64,000 bases of DNA, taken from the NCBI RefSeq assembly GCF_030209375.1, contig NZ_JARVSC010000007.1, positions 1 through 64,000 of the forward strand, in the 5' to 3' direction. Below, piece after piece: positions 37,312 through 47,350 of the stretch (its first letter is position 1; each line of letters begins with the position of its first letter). The translations under genes were made by a program, and so were the position numbers. Origin of the DNA: Plantibacter sp. ME-Dv--P-122b. Lineage in GTDB: Bacteria; Actinomycetota; Actinomycetes; Actinomycetales; Microbacteriaceae. The notes under the pieces were generated by a model, which saw only the letters and a program-made list of their open reading frames with translations, was not told the origin of the DNA and searched no databases.

Positions 37312-39276
37312 ATGACCGTGCTCGATCAGGTGAACGGACCCCGGGACCTCGACGGCCTCTCCGAGGCGGAACTCGTCGAACTCGCCGGCGACATCCGCGC
37401 CTTCCTCATCGCCAACGTCTCCAAGACCGGCGGACACCTCGGTCCGAACCTCGGCGTCGTCGAGCTCACGATCGCGATGCACCGGGTGTTCGACTCCCCG
37501 ACGGATCCGATGGTGTTCGACACCGGTCACCAGTCCTACGTGCACAAGCTCCTGACCGGCCGTCAGGAGTTCTCCGGGCTCCGGACCCGGGGCGGTCTCG
37601 CCGGCTACCCGCAGCGTTCCGAGTCCGAGCACGACATCGTCGAGAGCTCGCACGCTTCGAGTTCGCTCAGCTGGGCGGACGGCATCTCCCGCGCCTTCCA
37701 GATGACCGGGCAGGACGAGCGCCATGTGGTCGCGGTCGTCGGCGACGGTGCGCTGACGGGTGGCATGACGTGGGAGGCGCTCAACAACATCAGCGATGAC
37801 AACACCCGCCGGCTCGTCATCATCGTCAACGACAACGGTCGGTCGTACGCGCCGACCATCGGCGGTATGGCGCGGTTCCTGAGCGGCGTGCGGACCCGTC
37901 GGAGCTATCGCGACCTGCGCGAGCGCAGCCAGCGGGCCTTCAACCTCCTCGGCGGTCCGGGACGCGCGCTCTATCGCGGTGTCCGCGGGGGCGCGCACGG
38001 GTTCCTGTCGCGCCTCACGAACAACGAGGCGCTCTACTCCAACCTCGACATCAAGTACATCGGGCCGGTCGACGGACACGACATCCACGCGATGGAGGAG
38101 GCCCTGACCCAGGCGAAGCACTACGGCGCACCGGTGATCGTCCACGCGATCACCGAGAAGGGTCGTGGGTTCCAGCCGGCACGGGACGACGACGCCGATC
38201 AGTTCCATGCCGTCGGGGTGATCGATCCCGAGACCGGGGAGCCCGTCGGGGTAGCGGCCCGCCCGTCCTGGACGGCCGTGTTCAGCGAGGAGATGCTCGC
38301 GGTGGCCGAGGCCGACGACCGCGTCGTGGCCATCACGGCCGCCATGCTGCGACCGGTCGGGCTCCACGCCTTCGCCGAACGCTTCCCCGAGCGGGTGCAC
38401 GACGTCGGCATCGCCGAGCAGCACGCCTTCACCTCGGCGGCCGGGCTCGCCTTCGGTGGACTGCACCCGGTGGTGGCCGTGTACGCGACGTTCGTGAACC
38501 GCGCCTTCGACCAACTGCTCATGGACGTCGCGCTGCACCGCGCGGGGGTCACGGTCGTCCTCGACCGCGCCGGCGTGACCGGCCCCGACGGACCGAGCCA
38601 CCACGGCATCTGGGACCTCGCGATCCTGCAGGTCGTCCCGGGTATCCGGATCGCGGCACCGCGTGACGGTGAGCGGCTGCGCGAGGAACTGCGTGAGGCC
38701 GTGTCGATCGACGACGCCCCGACCGTCATCCGGTTCCCGAAGGGCAGCGCCCCCGCCGAGCTCGCGGCCGTCGAGCGTCTCCACGACGGTGTCGACGTCC
38801 TCCGGACGACCGAGCAGCCGGATGTCCTCATCGTCGCCGTCGGCCCGATGGCGCCCATCGCGATCGACGTGGCGGACCGGCTCGCCCAGCAGGGCATCGG
38901 CGCGACCGTCGTCGACCCCCGCTGGGTGGTCCCCGTCGCCGAATCGCTCGTCGAGCTCGCCGCGGCACATCGGCTCGTGATCACCATCGAGGACGGCATC
39001 CGCGTCGGAGGCATCGGCACCCGCATCAGGCAGACCCTCCGCGAGGCCGGTGTCGACACGGCCGTCGACGAACTCGGTGTGCCGGACGAGTTCATCGACC
39101 ACGCGTCCCGCGAGCAGATCCTCGAGGATGCGGGGCTCACGGCTCAGCAGATCGCCCGGGATGTCGTCGCGCAAGTCCTCGGGAGTCGCATCCCGGTCGC
39201 CCGCCCACTGCCCGACGACCGCGTCGAGCAGGACACGTCTTCGGAGCGGAGCACGACGAGGCCGCACGGCGCCTGA
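37312..39276 (+). CDS. dxs: 1-deoxy-D-xylulose-5-phosphate synthase
   Basis: First enzyme of the MEP isoprenoid pathway, condensing pyruvate and glyceraldehyde-3-phosphate with thiamine diphosphate. The 654-residue protein shows KTGGHLGPNLGVVELT, FDTGHQSYVHKLLTGR, the thiamine/Mg motif GDGALTGGMTWEALNN, the catalytic-glutamate region DVGIAEQHAFTSAAG, and TGPDGPSHHG. GGAGGGAC precedes the ATG at good spacing. It has its own promoter space, being separated from acnA by a terminator. Confidence 0.97.
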   Translation: MTVLDQVNGPRDLDGLSEAELVELAGDIRAFLIANVSKTGGHLGPNLGVVELTIAMHRVFDSPTDPMVFDTGHQSYVHKLLTGRQEFSGLRTRGGLAGYPQRSESEHDIVESSHASSSLSWADGISRAFQMTGQDERHVVAVVGDGALTGGMTWEALNNISDDNTRRLVIIVNDNGRSYAPTIGGMARFLSGVRTRRSYRDLRERSQRAFNLLGGPGRALYRGVRGGAHGFLSRLTNNEALYSNLDIKYIGPVDGHDIHAMEEALTQAKHYGAPVIVHAITEKGRGFQPARDDDADQFHAVGVIDPETGEPVGVAARPSWTAVFSEEMLAVAEADDRVVAITAAMLRPVGLHAFAERFPERVHDVGIAEQHAFTSAAGLAFGGLHPVVAVYATFVNRAFDQLLMDVALHRAGVTVVLDRAGVTGPDGPSHHGIWDLAILQVVPGIRIAAPRDGERLREELREAVSIDDAPTVIRFPKGSAPAELAAVERLHDGVDVLRTTEQPDVLIVAVGPMAPIAIDVADRLAQQGIGATVVDPRWVVPVAESLVELAAAHRLVITIEDGIRVGGIGTRIRQTLREAGVDTAVDELGVPDEFIDHASREQILEDAGLTAQQIARDVVAQVLGSRIPVARPLPDDRVEQDTSSERSTTRPHGA

Positions 39277-39294
39277 CCGCGGGCTGCGACGCGC

Positions 39295-39325
39295 TTGACT
39301 TCGAGTGCGCTCGAAGTCGTATCGT
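39295..39325 (+). promoter_or_regulatory. MerR-type promoter and operator
   Basis: TTGACT (39295-39300), a 19-base spacer and TATCGT (39320-39325). The spacer contains the perfect inverted repeat GACTTCGAG / CTCGAAGTC (39297-39305 and 39310-39318). The overlong 19-base spacer with a centred palindrome is the hallmark of MerR-activated promoters. The -10 ends 6 bases before the merR ATG. Confidence 0.85.
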
Positions 39326-39331
39326 GTCGAC

Positions 39332-39711
39332 ATGACCACTCTCCACGAGGGCTACGCCATCTCCGACGTCGCCGAACAGACCGGACTGAGCGTCCACACG
39401 CTCCGGTACTACGAGCGCGCAGGGCTCATGCCACGTCCGATCGGTCGCAGCTCATCGACGCACCGCCGCTACAGCGAGGGCGACGTGTCCTGGGTCGTGT
39501 TCCTGACGAAGCTCCGAGCGACGGGCATGCCGATCGCGACGCTCCGTGAGTACACGGAGTTGGCTCAGCGCGGTGACGACACCGCCGAGGCGAGGCTCGA
39601 GCTGCTGCTCCGGCATCGGATCTCGTTCCTGGCCCGCCTCGAGGAGATGCAGCAGTCGCTGGAGGTCATCGATCGCAAGATCGAACTCTATACAGGACAG
39701 GTGGCAACACG

Positions 39712-39715
<4 letters not shown>
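39332..39715 (+). CDS. MerR family transcriptional regulator
   Basis: A 127-residue regulator. The N-terminal winged helix-turn-helix reads [27 protein letters not shown], followed by [29 protein letters not shown] long C-terminal coiled coil (residues about 80-120) supports dimerisation. There is no cysteine, so it does not sense metals by thiols and has no separate ligand domain; it belongs to the short class that often governs a neighbouring oxidoreductase. It presumably autoregulates from the promoter at 39295. Its stop overlaps the aldo/keto reductase start by ATGA. Confidence 0.93.
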
Positions 39716-40689
<974 letters not shown>

Positions 40690-40730
40690 GCTGCGCAGGC
40701 GCTGAGAGCTGGCGTCCCCCGAGGCTCAAC

Positions 40731-40781
40731 CGCGAGAGCGGGGTGCCGTCCACCGATGGTGGATGACACCCCGCTCTCGCG
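40731..40781. terminator. Terminator between aldo/keto reductase gene and fadB
   Basis: Long stem of about 24 pairs starting CGCGAGAGCGGGGTG (40731-40745), with two wobble pairs and loop GAT, between convergent genes. Confidence 0.9.
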
Positions 40782-40793
40782 ATACCCCGCGGG

Positions 40794-42935
40794 CTACGCC
40801 TGGACGCCCCGGATGGGCGGGTGGTGGAAGGTGTCGCCGAAGGCACGCTCGCTGGCACCGACGCGGTCCAGGTACGGCGTCGCTCCGCCGTCCTGGAACG
40901 GCCAACCCGCACCGAGGATGAGCCCGAGGTCGATGTCCTGGGCGGCTGAGACGACGCCCTCGTCCAGCATGAGCTTGATCTCCGAGGCGAGGCCGTCCTC
41001 GACCCGCCGCAGGATCTCGTCCTCGCTCAGCGGGCTGTCGCCCGTGACGAGCACCTTCTGGGCCTGCTTCGTGAAGCCGGTCACCTTGCCGCCCTTGTCC
41101 TTCTCGACCACCGAGTCCAGGCCGGCGAGCCGGTGGAGGTTCTCCGACGCGAAGAACCGGTCGGGGAACTTCCCGACCATCGTGTCCTGCACGTGCGCGG
41201 CGACCTTCCAACCGACGAGGTCGATGAGCTGGAAGGGCGTCATCGGCAGGCCGATGGGCGCGAAGGCACGTTCGACCGTCAGCAGCGGGGTGCCGGCGTC
41301 CAGGGCGTGCGCCGCCTCACCCATGACCTTCGCCAGGAGTCGGTTGACGATGAAGCCGGGAGCGTCGGCGGTGAGGATGGCGCTCTTCTTCAGCTTCGCC
41401 GCGGTGGCGAAGGCCGTCGCGAGCGTCTCGTCGTCCGTCTGGGGTGTGCGGACGACCTCGAGCAGCGGCATGACGGCGACCGGGTTGAAGAAGTGGAAGC
41501 CGACGAGCCGCTCGGGGTGCGCGAGCTTCGCCCCGATCTCCTCGACGGAGAGCGAGGAGGTGTTCGTCGCGAGTACAGCCTGCTCCGAGACGTACTGCTC
41601 GACCTCGGCGAAGACGCTCTGCTTGACGCCGACCTCTTCGAAGACGGCCTCGATGACCCAGTCGCAATCCGCGAAGTCGGCCTTGTCCGTGGTGCCGGAC
41701 AGGAGCGCCTTCAGGCGGTTCGACTCGTCGGGGGAGATGCGCCCCTTCCCGCGGAGGGTGTCGATCTCGCCGTGGATCCGGGCGACGCCGGCGTCGACGT
41801 GACCCTGGTCGAGATCGGTGATGACGACCGGCACCTGGAGTCGCCGGAGGAAGAGCAGCGCGAACTGGCTCGCCATGAGCCCGGCACCGATGATGCCGAC
41901 CTTCGTGACCCGTCGGGCGAGCTGCTTGTCGGGCGCTCCTGCAGGACGCTTGGCGCGCTTCTGCACGAGGTCGAACGCGTACATGCTCGCCTGGAACTGG
42001 TCGCCGACGATGAGCTCGGACAGCGCCCGGTCCTCTCGCTCGAACCCCTGTGCCTTCGTGCCGCTGCGGGCGGCCTCGAGCAAGTCGAGGGCCGCGTAGG
42101 GCGACTTCGCGACCGTGCCGATCTTGCTCTCGAGCATCTTGCGGGCGGTGCTGATGGCGAGCGGCCACTTGATCGTCCGCTCCACCTTGCCCGGCACGTT
42201 CTTGCGCTGCACGGTCACCGTGCCACTGAGCACCCCGTCGGCCCAGCGCAACGAGTCCTCGAGGAAGTTGGCGGACGGGAACATGACGTCCGCGATGCCG
42301 TAGGCGAGCGCGTCCTGCGCCTTGAGCATCCGGTTGTTCTTGAGCGGGTTCGAGATGACGACGTTGAGTGCGTTCTCGATGCCGATCAGGTTCGGGAGCA
42401 GGTAGGCCCCGCCCCAGCCCGGGATGAGTCCGAGGAAGACCTCGGGGAGCGCGATCGCGGGCGCCGAAGCGTCGACGGTCCGGTAGTTCGCGTTGAGGCC
42501 GATCTCGAGTCCGCCACCGAGCGCGAGTCCGTTGATGAAGACGAAGGTGGGTACGCCGAGGTCCTCGAGCTTGCCGAAGACGTGGTGGCCGAGCTGCGCG
42601 AGCTTGGTCGCGACCTCGCGGGACGGGATGTCGCCGACCTTGCTCAGGTCGGCGCCGGCCGCCAGGATGAACGGCTTGCCCGTGATGGCGACACCGTCGA
42701 TCTCGCCGGACATGGCACGGGTCCGTTGCGCATCGAGGACGCCGTCGAGCTCGAGCAGCGTGACCGGGCCGAGGGTGTTCGGCCTCGTGTGGTCGCGTCC
42801 GTTGTCGAGGGTGATGAGCGCGATCGTGCGGCCGCTCGCCGTGGTGACGTCCTTGACGAAGGAGCGCGTCACGACCTCGTCGTCGCCGCTGATCGCGACG
42901 AGCTCCGAGAAGTCGATGGTCGTGTAGTCGGTCAT
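40794..42935 (-). CDS. fadB: Fatty acid oxidation multifunctional enzyme (enoyl-CoA hydratase / 3-hydroxyacyl-CoA dehydrogenase)
   Basis: Catalyses the hydration and oxidation steps of beta-oxidation. The 713-residue protein has an N-terminal crotonase domain (FILAAGADLSKVGD; GLALGGGLEIGLNANYR; LPEVFLGLIPGWGGAYLLP with the catalytic glutamates) and a C-terminal dehydrogenase with the NAD motif VGIIGAGLMASQFA, the catalytic FHFFNPVAVMPLLEVVR and ADAPGFIVNRLL. It lies immediately after fadA: the fadA stop TAG is directly followed by the fadB ATG. The symbol is by function; the protein is shorter at its C-terminus than some actinobacterial FadB proteins. Confidence 0.94.
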   Translation of the reverse strand: MTDYTTIDFSELVAISGDDEVVTRSFVKDVTTASGRTIALITLDNGRDHTRPNTLGPVTLLELDGVLDAQRTRAMSGEIDGVAITGKPFILAAGADLSKVGDIPSREVATKLAQLGHHVFGKLEDLGVPTFVFINGLALGGGLEIGLNANYRTVDASAPAIALPEVFLGLIPGWGGAYLLPNLIGIENALNVVISNPLKNNRMLKAQDALAYGIADVMFPSANFLEDSLRWADGVLSGTVTVQRKNVPGKVERTIKWPLAISTARKMLESKIGTVAKSPYAALDLLEAARSGTKAQGFEREDRALSELIVGDQFQASMYAFDLVQKRAKRPAGAPDKQLARRVTKVGIIGAGLMASQFALLFLRRLQVPVVITDLDQGHVDAGVARIHGEIDTLRGKGRISPDESNRLKALLSGTTDKADFADCDWVIEAVFEEVGVKQSVFAEVEQYVSEQAVLATNTSSLSVEEIGAKLAHPERLVGFHFFNPVAVMPLLEVVRTPQTDDETLATAFATAAKLKKSAILTADAPGFIVNRLLAKVMGEAAHALDAGTPLLTVERAFAPIGLPMTPFQLIDLVGWKVAAHVQDTMVGKFPDRFFASENLHRLAGLDSVVEKDKGGKVTGFTKQAQKVLVTGDSPLSEDEILRRVEDGLASEIKLMLDEGVVSAAQDIDLGLILGAGWPFQDGGATPYLDRVGASERAFGDTFHHPPIRGVQA

Positions 42936-44141
42936 CTACTTGCGTCCCTTCTTGCCGGTGAAGTACGGGTTCTCCCAGATCACGGTGCCGCCCTGGCCGA
43001 GGCCGACGCACATCGCCGTGAGGCCGTAGCGCACCTCGGGGTGCTCGGCGAACTGCGCCGCGAGCTGGATCATGAGTCTGACGCCGGATGCCGCGAGCGG
43101 GTGCCCGACGGCGATCGCGCCACCCCACGGGTTCACCCGCGGGTCCTCGTCGTCGATGCCGAAGTGGTCGAGGAAGGAGAGCACCTGCACGGCGAAGGCC
43201 TCGTTCAGTTCGAACAGACCGATGTCTTCGATCGACAGGCCCGCCTTCCGAAGGGCCTTCTCCGTGGACGGCACGGGACCGATGCCCATGATCTCGGGCT
43301 CGACGCCCGCGAACGCGAAGCTGACGAGGCGCATCTTCGGCGTGAGGCCGAGTTCCTTCGCCGTCGAGGCGCTGGCGAGCAGGCTCACCGTGGCGCCGTC
43401 GGTCAGCGGCGAGGCGTTGCCTGCGGTGACCCGGCCGTGGGGGCGGAACGGCGTCTTCAGTCCGGCGAGCCCCTCCATCGTGGTCTCGGGACGCAGGCCT
43501 TCGTCACCGGTGGCGAGTCCCCATCCGCTGTCGCTCCGGAGCGCGACCGGGACGAGGTCGGGCTGGATCCGTCCGGCTTCGTAGGCGGCCGCGACCTTCT
43601 GTTGGCTGCGCATGCCGAAGCGGTCGGAGCGTTCCTTCGTGAGCTGCGGGAACCGGTCGTGGATGCGCTCGGCCGTCTTGCCCATGTTCAGCGCGTCCTC
43701 ACTGACGAGGCGCTCGGCGAGGAAGCGTGGGTTCGGGTCGGCGTCCAGCCCCATGGGGTGACGTCCCATGTGCTCGACGCCTCCGGCGAGGACGAGGTCG
43801 TAGGCACCGAACGCGATGCCACTGCCGAGCGTCGTGACCGAGGTCATCGCTCCGGCGCACATGCGGTCGATCGCGAAGCCGGGGACGGACTTCGGGAGGC
43901 CGGCGAGCAGCGCGGCGGTGCGGCCGAGCGTGAGCCCCTGGTCGCCCTGCTGGGTCGTCGCCGCGATGGCGACCTCGTCGATGCGGTCGAGCGGCAGCCC
44001 GGGATGACGTTCGAGCAGTCCGATGATCGCCTTGACGATCAGGTCGTCAGCCCGGGTGTTCCAGTACATGCCCTTTTCGCCTGCTCGTCCGAACGGTGTC
44101 CGGACTCCATCAACGAATACGACGTCGGCTTGTTCGGCCAC
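42936..44141 (-). CDS. fadA: Acetyl-CoA C-acyltransferase (3-ketoacyl-CoA thiolase)
   Basis: Cleaves 3-ketoacyl-CoA in the last step of beta-oxidation. The 401-residue thiolase has the nucleophile cysteine in DRMCAGAMTSVTT, the histidine in GGAIAVGHPLAASG and the second active-site cysteine in AMCVGLGQGGTVIW. Together with fadB it forms the trifunctional set. The N-terminus is MAEQADVVFVDGVRTPFG. It is the first gene of the operon; rnd lies 74 bases upstream on the same strand. Confidence 0.95.
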   Translation of the reverse strand: MAEQADVVFVDGVRTPFGRAGEKGMYWNTRADDLIVKAIIGLLERHPGLPLDRIDEVAIAATTQQGDQGLTLGRTAALLAGLPKSVPGFAIDRMCAGAMTSVTTLGSGIAFGAYDLVLAGGVEHMGRHPMGLDADPNPRFLAERLVSEDALNMGKTAERIHDRFPQLTKERSDRFGMRSQQKVAAAYEAGRIQPDLVPVALRSDSGWGLATGDEGLRPETTMEGLAGLKTPFRPHGRVTAGNASPLTDGATVSLLASASTAKELGLTPKMRLVSFAFAGVEPEIMGIGPVPSTEKALRKAGLSIEDIGLFELNEAFAVQVLSFLDHFGIDDEDPRVNPWGGAIAVGHPLAASGVRLMIQLAAQFAEHPEVRYGLTAMCVGLGQGGTVIWENPYFTGKKGRK

Positions 44142-44215
44142 GTTGCCTCCTCATTCTCGGGGTACGCCCCGATCCTAGGCGGCAGACACGGGTGGACACC
44201 CGGGTGCAACGCTTC

Positions 44216-45463
44216 CTACGAAGCGTCCGGGTCAGGCTCCACCGGGGATTGGGCCGACTCGACAAAGGCGTCGGTGATCGCCCGGGCGGTCGCGTCGATC
44301 TGCCAGGGGCGTGCCTCGTGCTCGGCGAGTGCTGCGGCGACCGTCTCGACCGTGAGTGGTTCGGGCGGCGTCCAGGCCAGTCGGCGCAGCGTCTCCGGCG
44401 TGAGCAGGTTCTCGACCGGCATCGTCAGGAACTCCGCGGTCGCGAGGATCCTCGTCCGTGCCGCGGTGTACCTGGCGTGCGCGTCCGGATTCTTGTCCGA
44501 CCAGCTGCGCGGGGGTGGCAGCGTGTCGCTCGCCGGTCGGGCACCGGGGAGGTCCTCGGTGGTCTGGCCGGTGTGGATCGCGTTCCACCAGAGGTCGAGC
44601 TCGGTGCGGCTCGCACGCCCTCGGAAGTCCGAGAGCGCTGCGAGGTCGCGCTTCGAGCTGGGGTTGGCCTTCGCGGCCGCGGTGATCGAGGCGTCGGGGA
44701 TGAGCCGCCCGGGCGCGGTGTCGCGGCGCTGCGCGAGTTCGTCGCGGGCGAGCCACAGCTCGCGGGCGACGGCGAGGTTGCGTTGCCCGCGCACGGCGTG
44801 GAGTCCGGAGAGGCGGCGCCAGGGCTCGGCGCGGGGTGCCTTGGCCTCCCGGGCGAGCGTCGCCTGGAACTCCTGCCGCGCGATGTCGCTCTTCCCGGCA
44901 TCCTCGATGCGGGCTGCCAGTTCCTCTGCGGCGTCGACGAGCAGTTCGACGTCGAGCGCCGCGTACTCGAGCCAGGACGCGGGGAGCGGGCGGGTCGACC
45001 AGTCGGCGGCGGAGTGCTCCTTCGCCAGATGGATGCCCAACAGTTCCTCGACCACGGCACCCAGCCCGACACGCGGCAGCCCGAGCAGACGGGCCCCCAG
45101 CTCGGTGTCGAAGAGCTCGCTCGGGTCGATGCCCACTTCGCGCAGACAGGCGAGGTCCTGGCTCGCCGCGTGCAGGATCGACCGCTCACCCTGGATCAGG
45201 GCGCCGAGTTCGGCCATGGAGCCGATGGCGGGCGGGTCGTAGAGGAAGACCCCGGCACCGCGACGGTAGACCTGGATCAGGTAGGCCCGCTGGGAGTAGC
45301 GGTAGCCCGACGCACGTTCGGCGTCGAGCGCGAACGGTCCGTGACCCGCGGCGAGCACCTCGAGGGAGGCGAGGTAGGCCTCGCGGGTGTCGGTGACGAC
45401 CCGTGGTGCGGTGGGCGCGGGCGGGGGGAGGAGCGGTGCGGATTCGGGCGCCGCGTCACTCAC
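44216..45463 (-). CDS. rnd: Ribonuclease D-like 3'-5' exonuclease with HRDC domain
   Basis: Predicted RNA-trimming exonuclease, 415 residues. The DEDD exonuclease domain shows the first acidic pair in FALDAERASGYRYSQRAYL, the second aspartate in LHAASQDLACLREVGI and the final YAALDVELLVDAAEEL. An HRDC helical domain follows (WRRLSGLHAVRGQRNLAVARE). The C-terminal 100 residues are helical and charged. The GTG at 45463 is chosen because it gives MSDAAPES-type start and overlaps the DUF3000 stop by 8 bases, typical of coupling. Longer readings overlap DUF3000 fully. Confidence 0.9.
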   Translation of the reverse strand: MSDAAPESAPLLPPPAPTAPRVVTDTREAYLASLEVLAAGHGPFALDAERASGYRYSQRAYLIQVYRRGAGVFLYDPPAIGSMAELGALIQGERSILHAASQDLACLREVGIDPSELFDTELGARLLGLPRVGLGAVVEELLGIHLAKEHSAADWSTRPLPASWLEYAALDVELLVDAAEELAARIEDAGKSDIARQEFQATLAREAKAPRAEPWRRLSGLHAVRGQRNLAVARELWLARDELAQRRDTAPGRLIPDASITAAAKANPSSKRDLAALSDFRGRASRTELDLWWNAIHTGQTTEDLPGARPASDTLPPPRSWSDKNPDAHARYTAARTRILATAEFLTMPVENLLTPETLRRLAWTPPEPLTVETVAAALAEHEARPWQIDATARAITDAFVESAQSPVEPDPDAS

Positions 45464-46052
45464 GGTGAGCTCGTTTGACGGACAACAGGGAGACCCCTTC
45501 GGTGGTCGGAGGCAGGCCGGCGAGCATGCACAGCAGCTCTCCCCATCCTTCCACGTGCGCCGCGACGTCGCTCTCCAGCGGTGTCCACGACGCTCGGAGC
45601 TCGATCTGTGCGCCGTCGCCCTGCCGGGCGAGCTCCCCGAAACCACTCGAGATGATCTTCGTCGCGGTACCGGACGCCGCCTGGTAGGAGGCACCGCGGG
45701 TGTCGAGGGCGTCCACGAGCCAGGACCAGGCGACCTCGGCCAGGAACGGGTCGAGTCCGATCTCGGTCTCCAGGGGGGCCTGGGCGAAGCAGACGACGCG
45801 GAAGCGTCCACCCCAGGCGTCGGAGCCGTCCGGATCGTAGAGGAGGACGAACCGCCCCGTACCGAGGTCGGAGTCGGCATCGTGGCGACTCGGTGAGACG
45901 TCGGCCGCGAGGGCGATGGCGAACGGCGCGAGATTGCTCGGCGCGGGGATCTCCGTGACTCTCAGATCGGGCCGGACGGCAGCAGCGCGAACAGCGTCCA
46001 CCGCTCGGGCGAACTCTTCGGGAACCTTTGCCGTCGTCGGACTCTCTACCAC
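45456..46052 (-). CDS. DUF3000 family protein
   Basis: A 198-residue soluble protein of unknown function. Conserved blocks are PEEFARAVDAVRAA near the start, LAPFAIALAADVSPS, GRFVLLYDPDGSDAWGGRFR, EVAWSWLVDALDTRGASY and a closing GWGELLCMLAGLPPTTEGV. This matches DUF3000, which precedes the RNase D gene in many actinobacteria. The GTG start at 46052 is placed by a TAGTCT box 6 bases upstream (leaderless). Its end overlaps rnd by 8 bases, so the two are coupled. Confidence 0.88.
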   Translation of the reverse strand: MVESPTTAKVPEEFARAVDAVRAAAVRPDLRVTEIPAPSNLAPFAIALAADVSPSRHDADSDLGTGRFVLLYDPDGSDAWGGRFRVVCFAQAPLETEIGLDPFLAEVAWSWLVDALDTRGASYQAASGTATKIISSGFGELARQGDGAQIELRASWTPLESDVAAHVEGWGELLCMLAGLPPTTEGVSLLSVKRAHRE

Positions 46053-46058
46053 GAGTGA

Positions 46059-46068
46059 AGACTAGAGT
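46059..46068. promoter_or_regulatory. Overlapping back-to-back -10 boxes
   Basis: TAGTCT on the minus strand (46059-46064) serves the DUF3000 gene, 6 bases from its GTG; TAGAGT on the plus strand (46063-46068) precedes the alpha/beta hydrolase ATG by 9 bases. The two boxes share the bases TA, so both promoters cannot be occupied at once. Confidence 0.55.
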
Positions 46069-46077
46069 TACATCCCG

Positions 46078-47334
46078 ATGAATGGGCAGAGGCACGCCGG
46101 GCGGAGACGCGGACCCGGGTCGCAGGCAGGCGGTCGAGGAGCGGCGAGCACCGGCATCCGACGGCGGGGTTCGGCGACGGATGCGATCGTCATCGCCGGT
46201 GGAGCCGCTGCCGCCGTCGGCGCCCTCGGACTCGCCGTCGTCGCGACCATCGCCCGCAAGGTGGTGGTGCCGGCTCGGGATCGCCCGAGTGAGGCTCGCA
46301 TCGTCGGGTTGGACCGCGCCGGCGGGACGGTCGAACTCGTCGCGACGCCGGACACCGTCGTCCCCGGCCGGTACGGCAGCTGGGTGACGAGACGGGCGGC
46401 CTACGTGCAGCTGGGCGACATCCTCGAGGTGCGGCAGCACACCGTGGTCCGGACGCTCCTCGGCGGCGACGTCGACGCACTCCGCGTCGGCCAGGAGGCC
46501 GAGTTCAGCGGGTGGTTCTTCCGCCGTCCGGAGGAGCTGGGCCTCGCCCACGAGGACGTGCTCGTCCCGACGCCGCTCGGGCCGGCACCGGCGTGGGCGA
46601 TCCACCCGGAGGACGGACCGTCCACCCGCTGGGCCGTCCTGGTGCACGGCCGGGGGACCACGCGATCCGAAGCGCTCCGAGCGGTGCCGAGCTTCCGCAA
46701 CGCCGGATACTCGTGCCTGCTCGTCTCCTACCGCAACGACGGCGACGCTCCGCCCGCGTTGGACTTCCGCTACGCGCTCGGCGACGAGGAGTGGCGCGAT
46801 GTGGACGCCGCCATCGGTTGGGTGCGCGAACAGGGTGCCGCCGACGTCGTGCTCATGGGCTGGTCCATGGGCGGAGCGATCGTGCTCCAAGCTTCACGAC
46901 GGACGACGCACCCCGAACTCCTCCGCGCCGTGGCGCTCGATTCGCCGGTCATCGACTGGGTGGACGTCCTGCAGCACCAGGCCCGCGAGAACCGGATCCC
47001 GAGCGTGGTCGGTCGGGTCGCCCTGCTCGCCATCAGCCGCCGGTGGGGACGCCTCTTGACCGGGCAGGCGACGAGCATCGATCTCGGTCGGCTCGACTAC
47101 GTCGCCAACGCGGCAGACCTCGCCTTGCCGATCCTCCTCATGCACAGTGACGACGACGGCTACGTGCCGGCCGGGCCGTCGCGGGCTCTCGCCCTCGCGC
47201 GACCCGACATCGTGACGTTCGTCCCGTTCACTGTCGCCCGTCACACGAAGCTCTGGAACTACGACCCGGAGCGTTGGACCGCCGCGGTCTCGGACTGGCT
47301 CGACGAGCTCGTGCCGCTGCCGCCCGGACACTGA
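46078..47334 (+). CDS. Alpha/beta hydrolase family protein, membrane-anchored
   Basis: A 418-residue protein. A basic N-terminus precedes one hydrophobic helix (AIVIAGGAAAAVGALGLAVVA-like, about residues 38-60). After a beta-rich region of about 100 residues comes a peptidase/esterase-type hydrolase domain: WAVLVHGRGTTRSEAL (oxyanion region), LMGWSMGGAIVLQ (nucleophile serine), LLMHSDDDGYVP (acid aspartate) and a possible catalytic histidine in FTVARHTKLWN. The triad therefore looks complete. The substrate is unknown. It shares a promoter region with the divergent DUF3000 gene. Confidence 0.85.
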   Translation: MNGQRHAGRRRGPGSQAGGRGAASTGIRRRGSATDAIVIAGGAAAAVGALGLAVVATIARKVVVPARDRPSEARIVGLDRAGGTVELVATPDTVVPGRYGSWVTRRAAYVQLGDILEVRQHTVVRTLLGGDVDALRVGQEAEFSGWFFRRPEELGLAHEDVLVPTPLGPAPAWAIHPEDGPSTRWAVLVHGRGTTRSEALRAVPSFRNAGYSCLLVSYRNDGDAPPALDFRYALGDEEWRDVDAAIGWVREQGAADVVLMGWSMGGAIVLQASRRTTHPELLRAVALDSPVIDWVDVLQHQARENRIPSVVGRVALLAISRRWGRLLTGQATSIDLGRLDYVANAADLALPILLMHSDDDGYVPAGPSRALALARPDIVTFVPFTVARHTKLWNYDPERWTAAVSDWLDELVPLPPGH

Positions 47335-47350
47335 CCGACGGGCCGACGAC

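Noticed and set aside
41133-45242. A 1369-codon open frame on the plus strand across fadB, fadA and rnd
   Set aside because: It is the antisense shadow of three well-supported minus-strand genes in GC-rich DNA; its composition (Arg/Asp/Val/Leu-rich) matches no protein motif.
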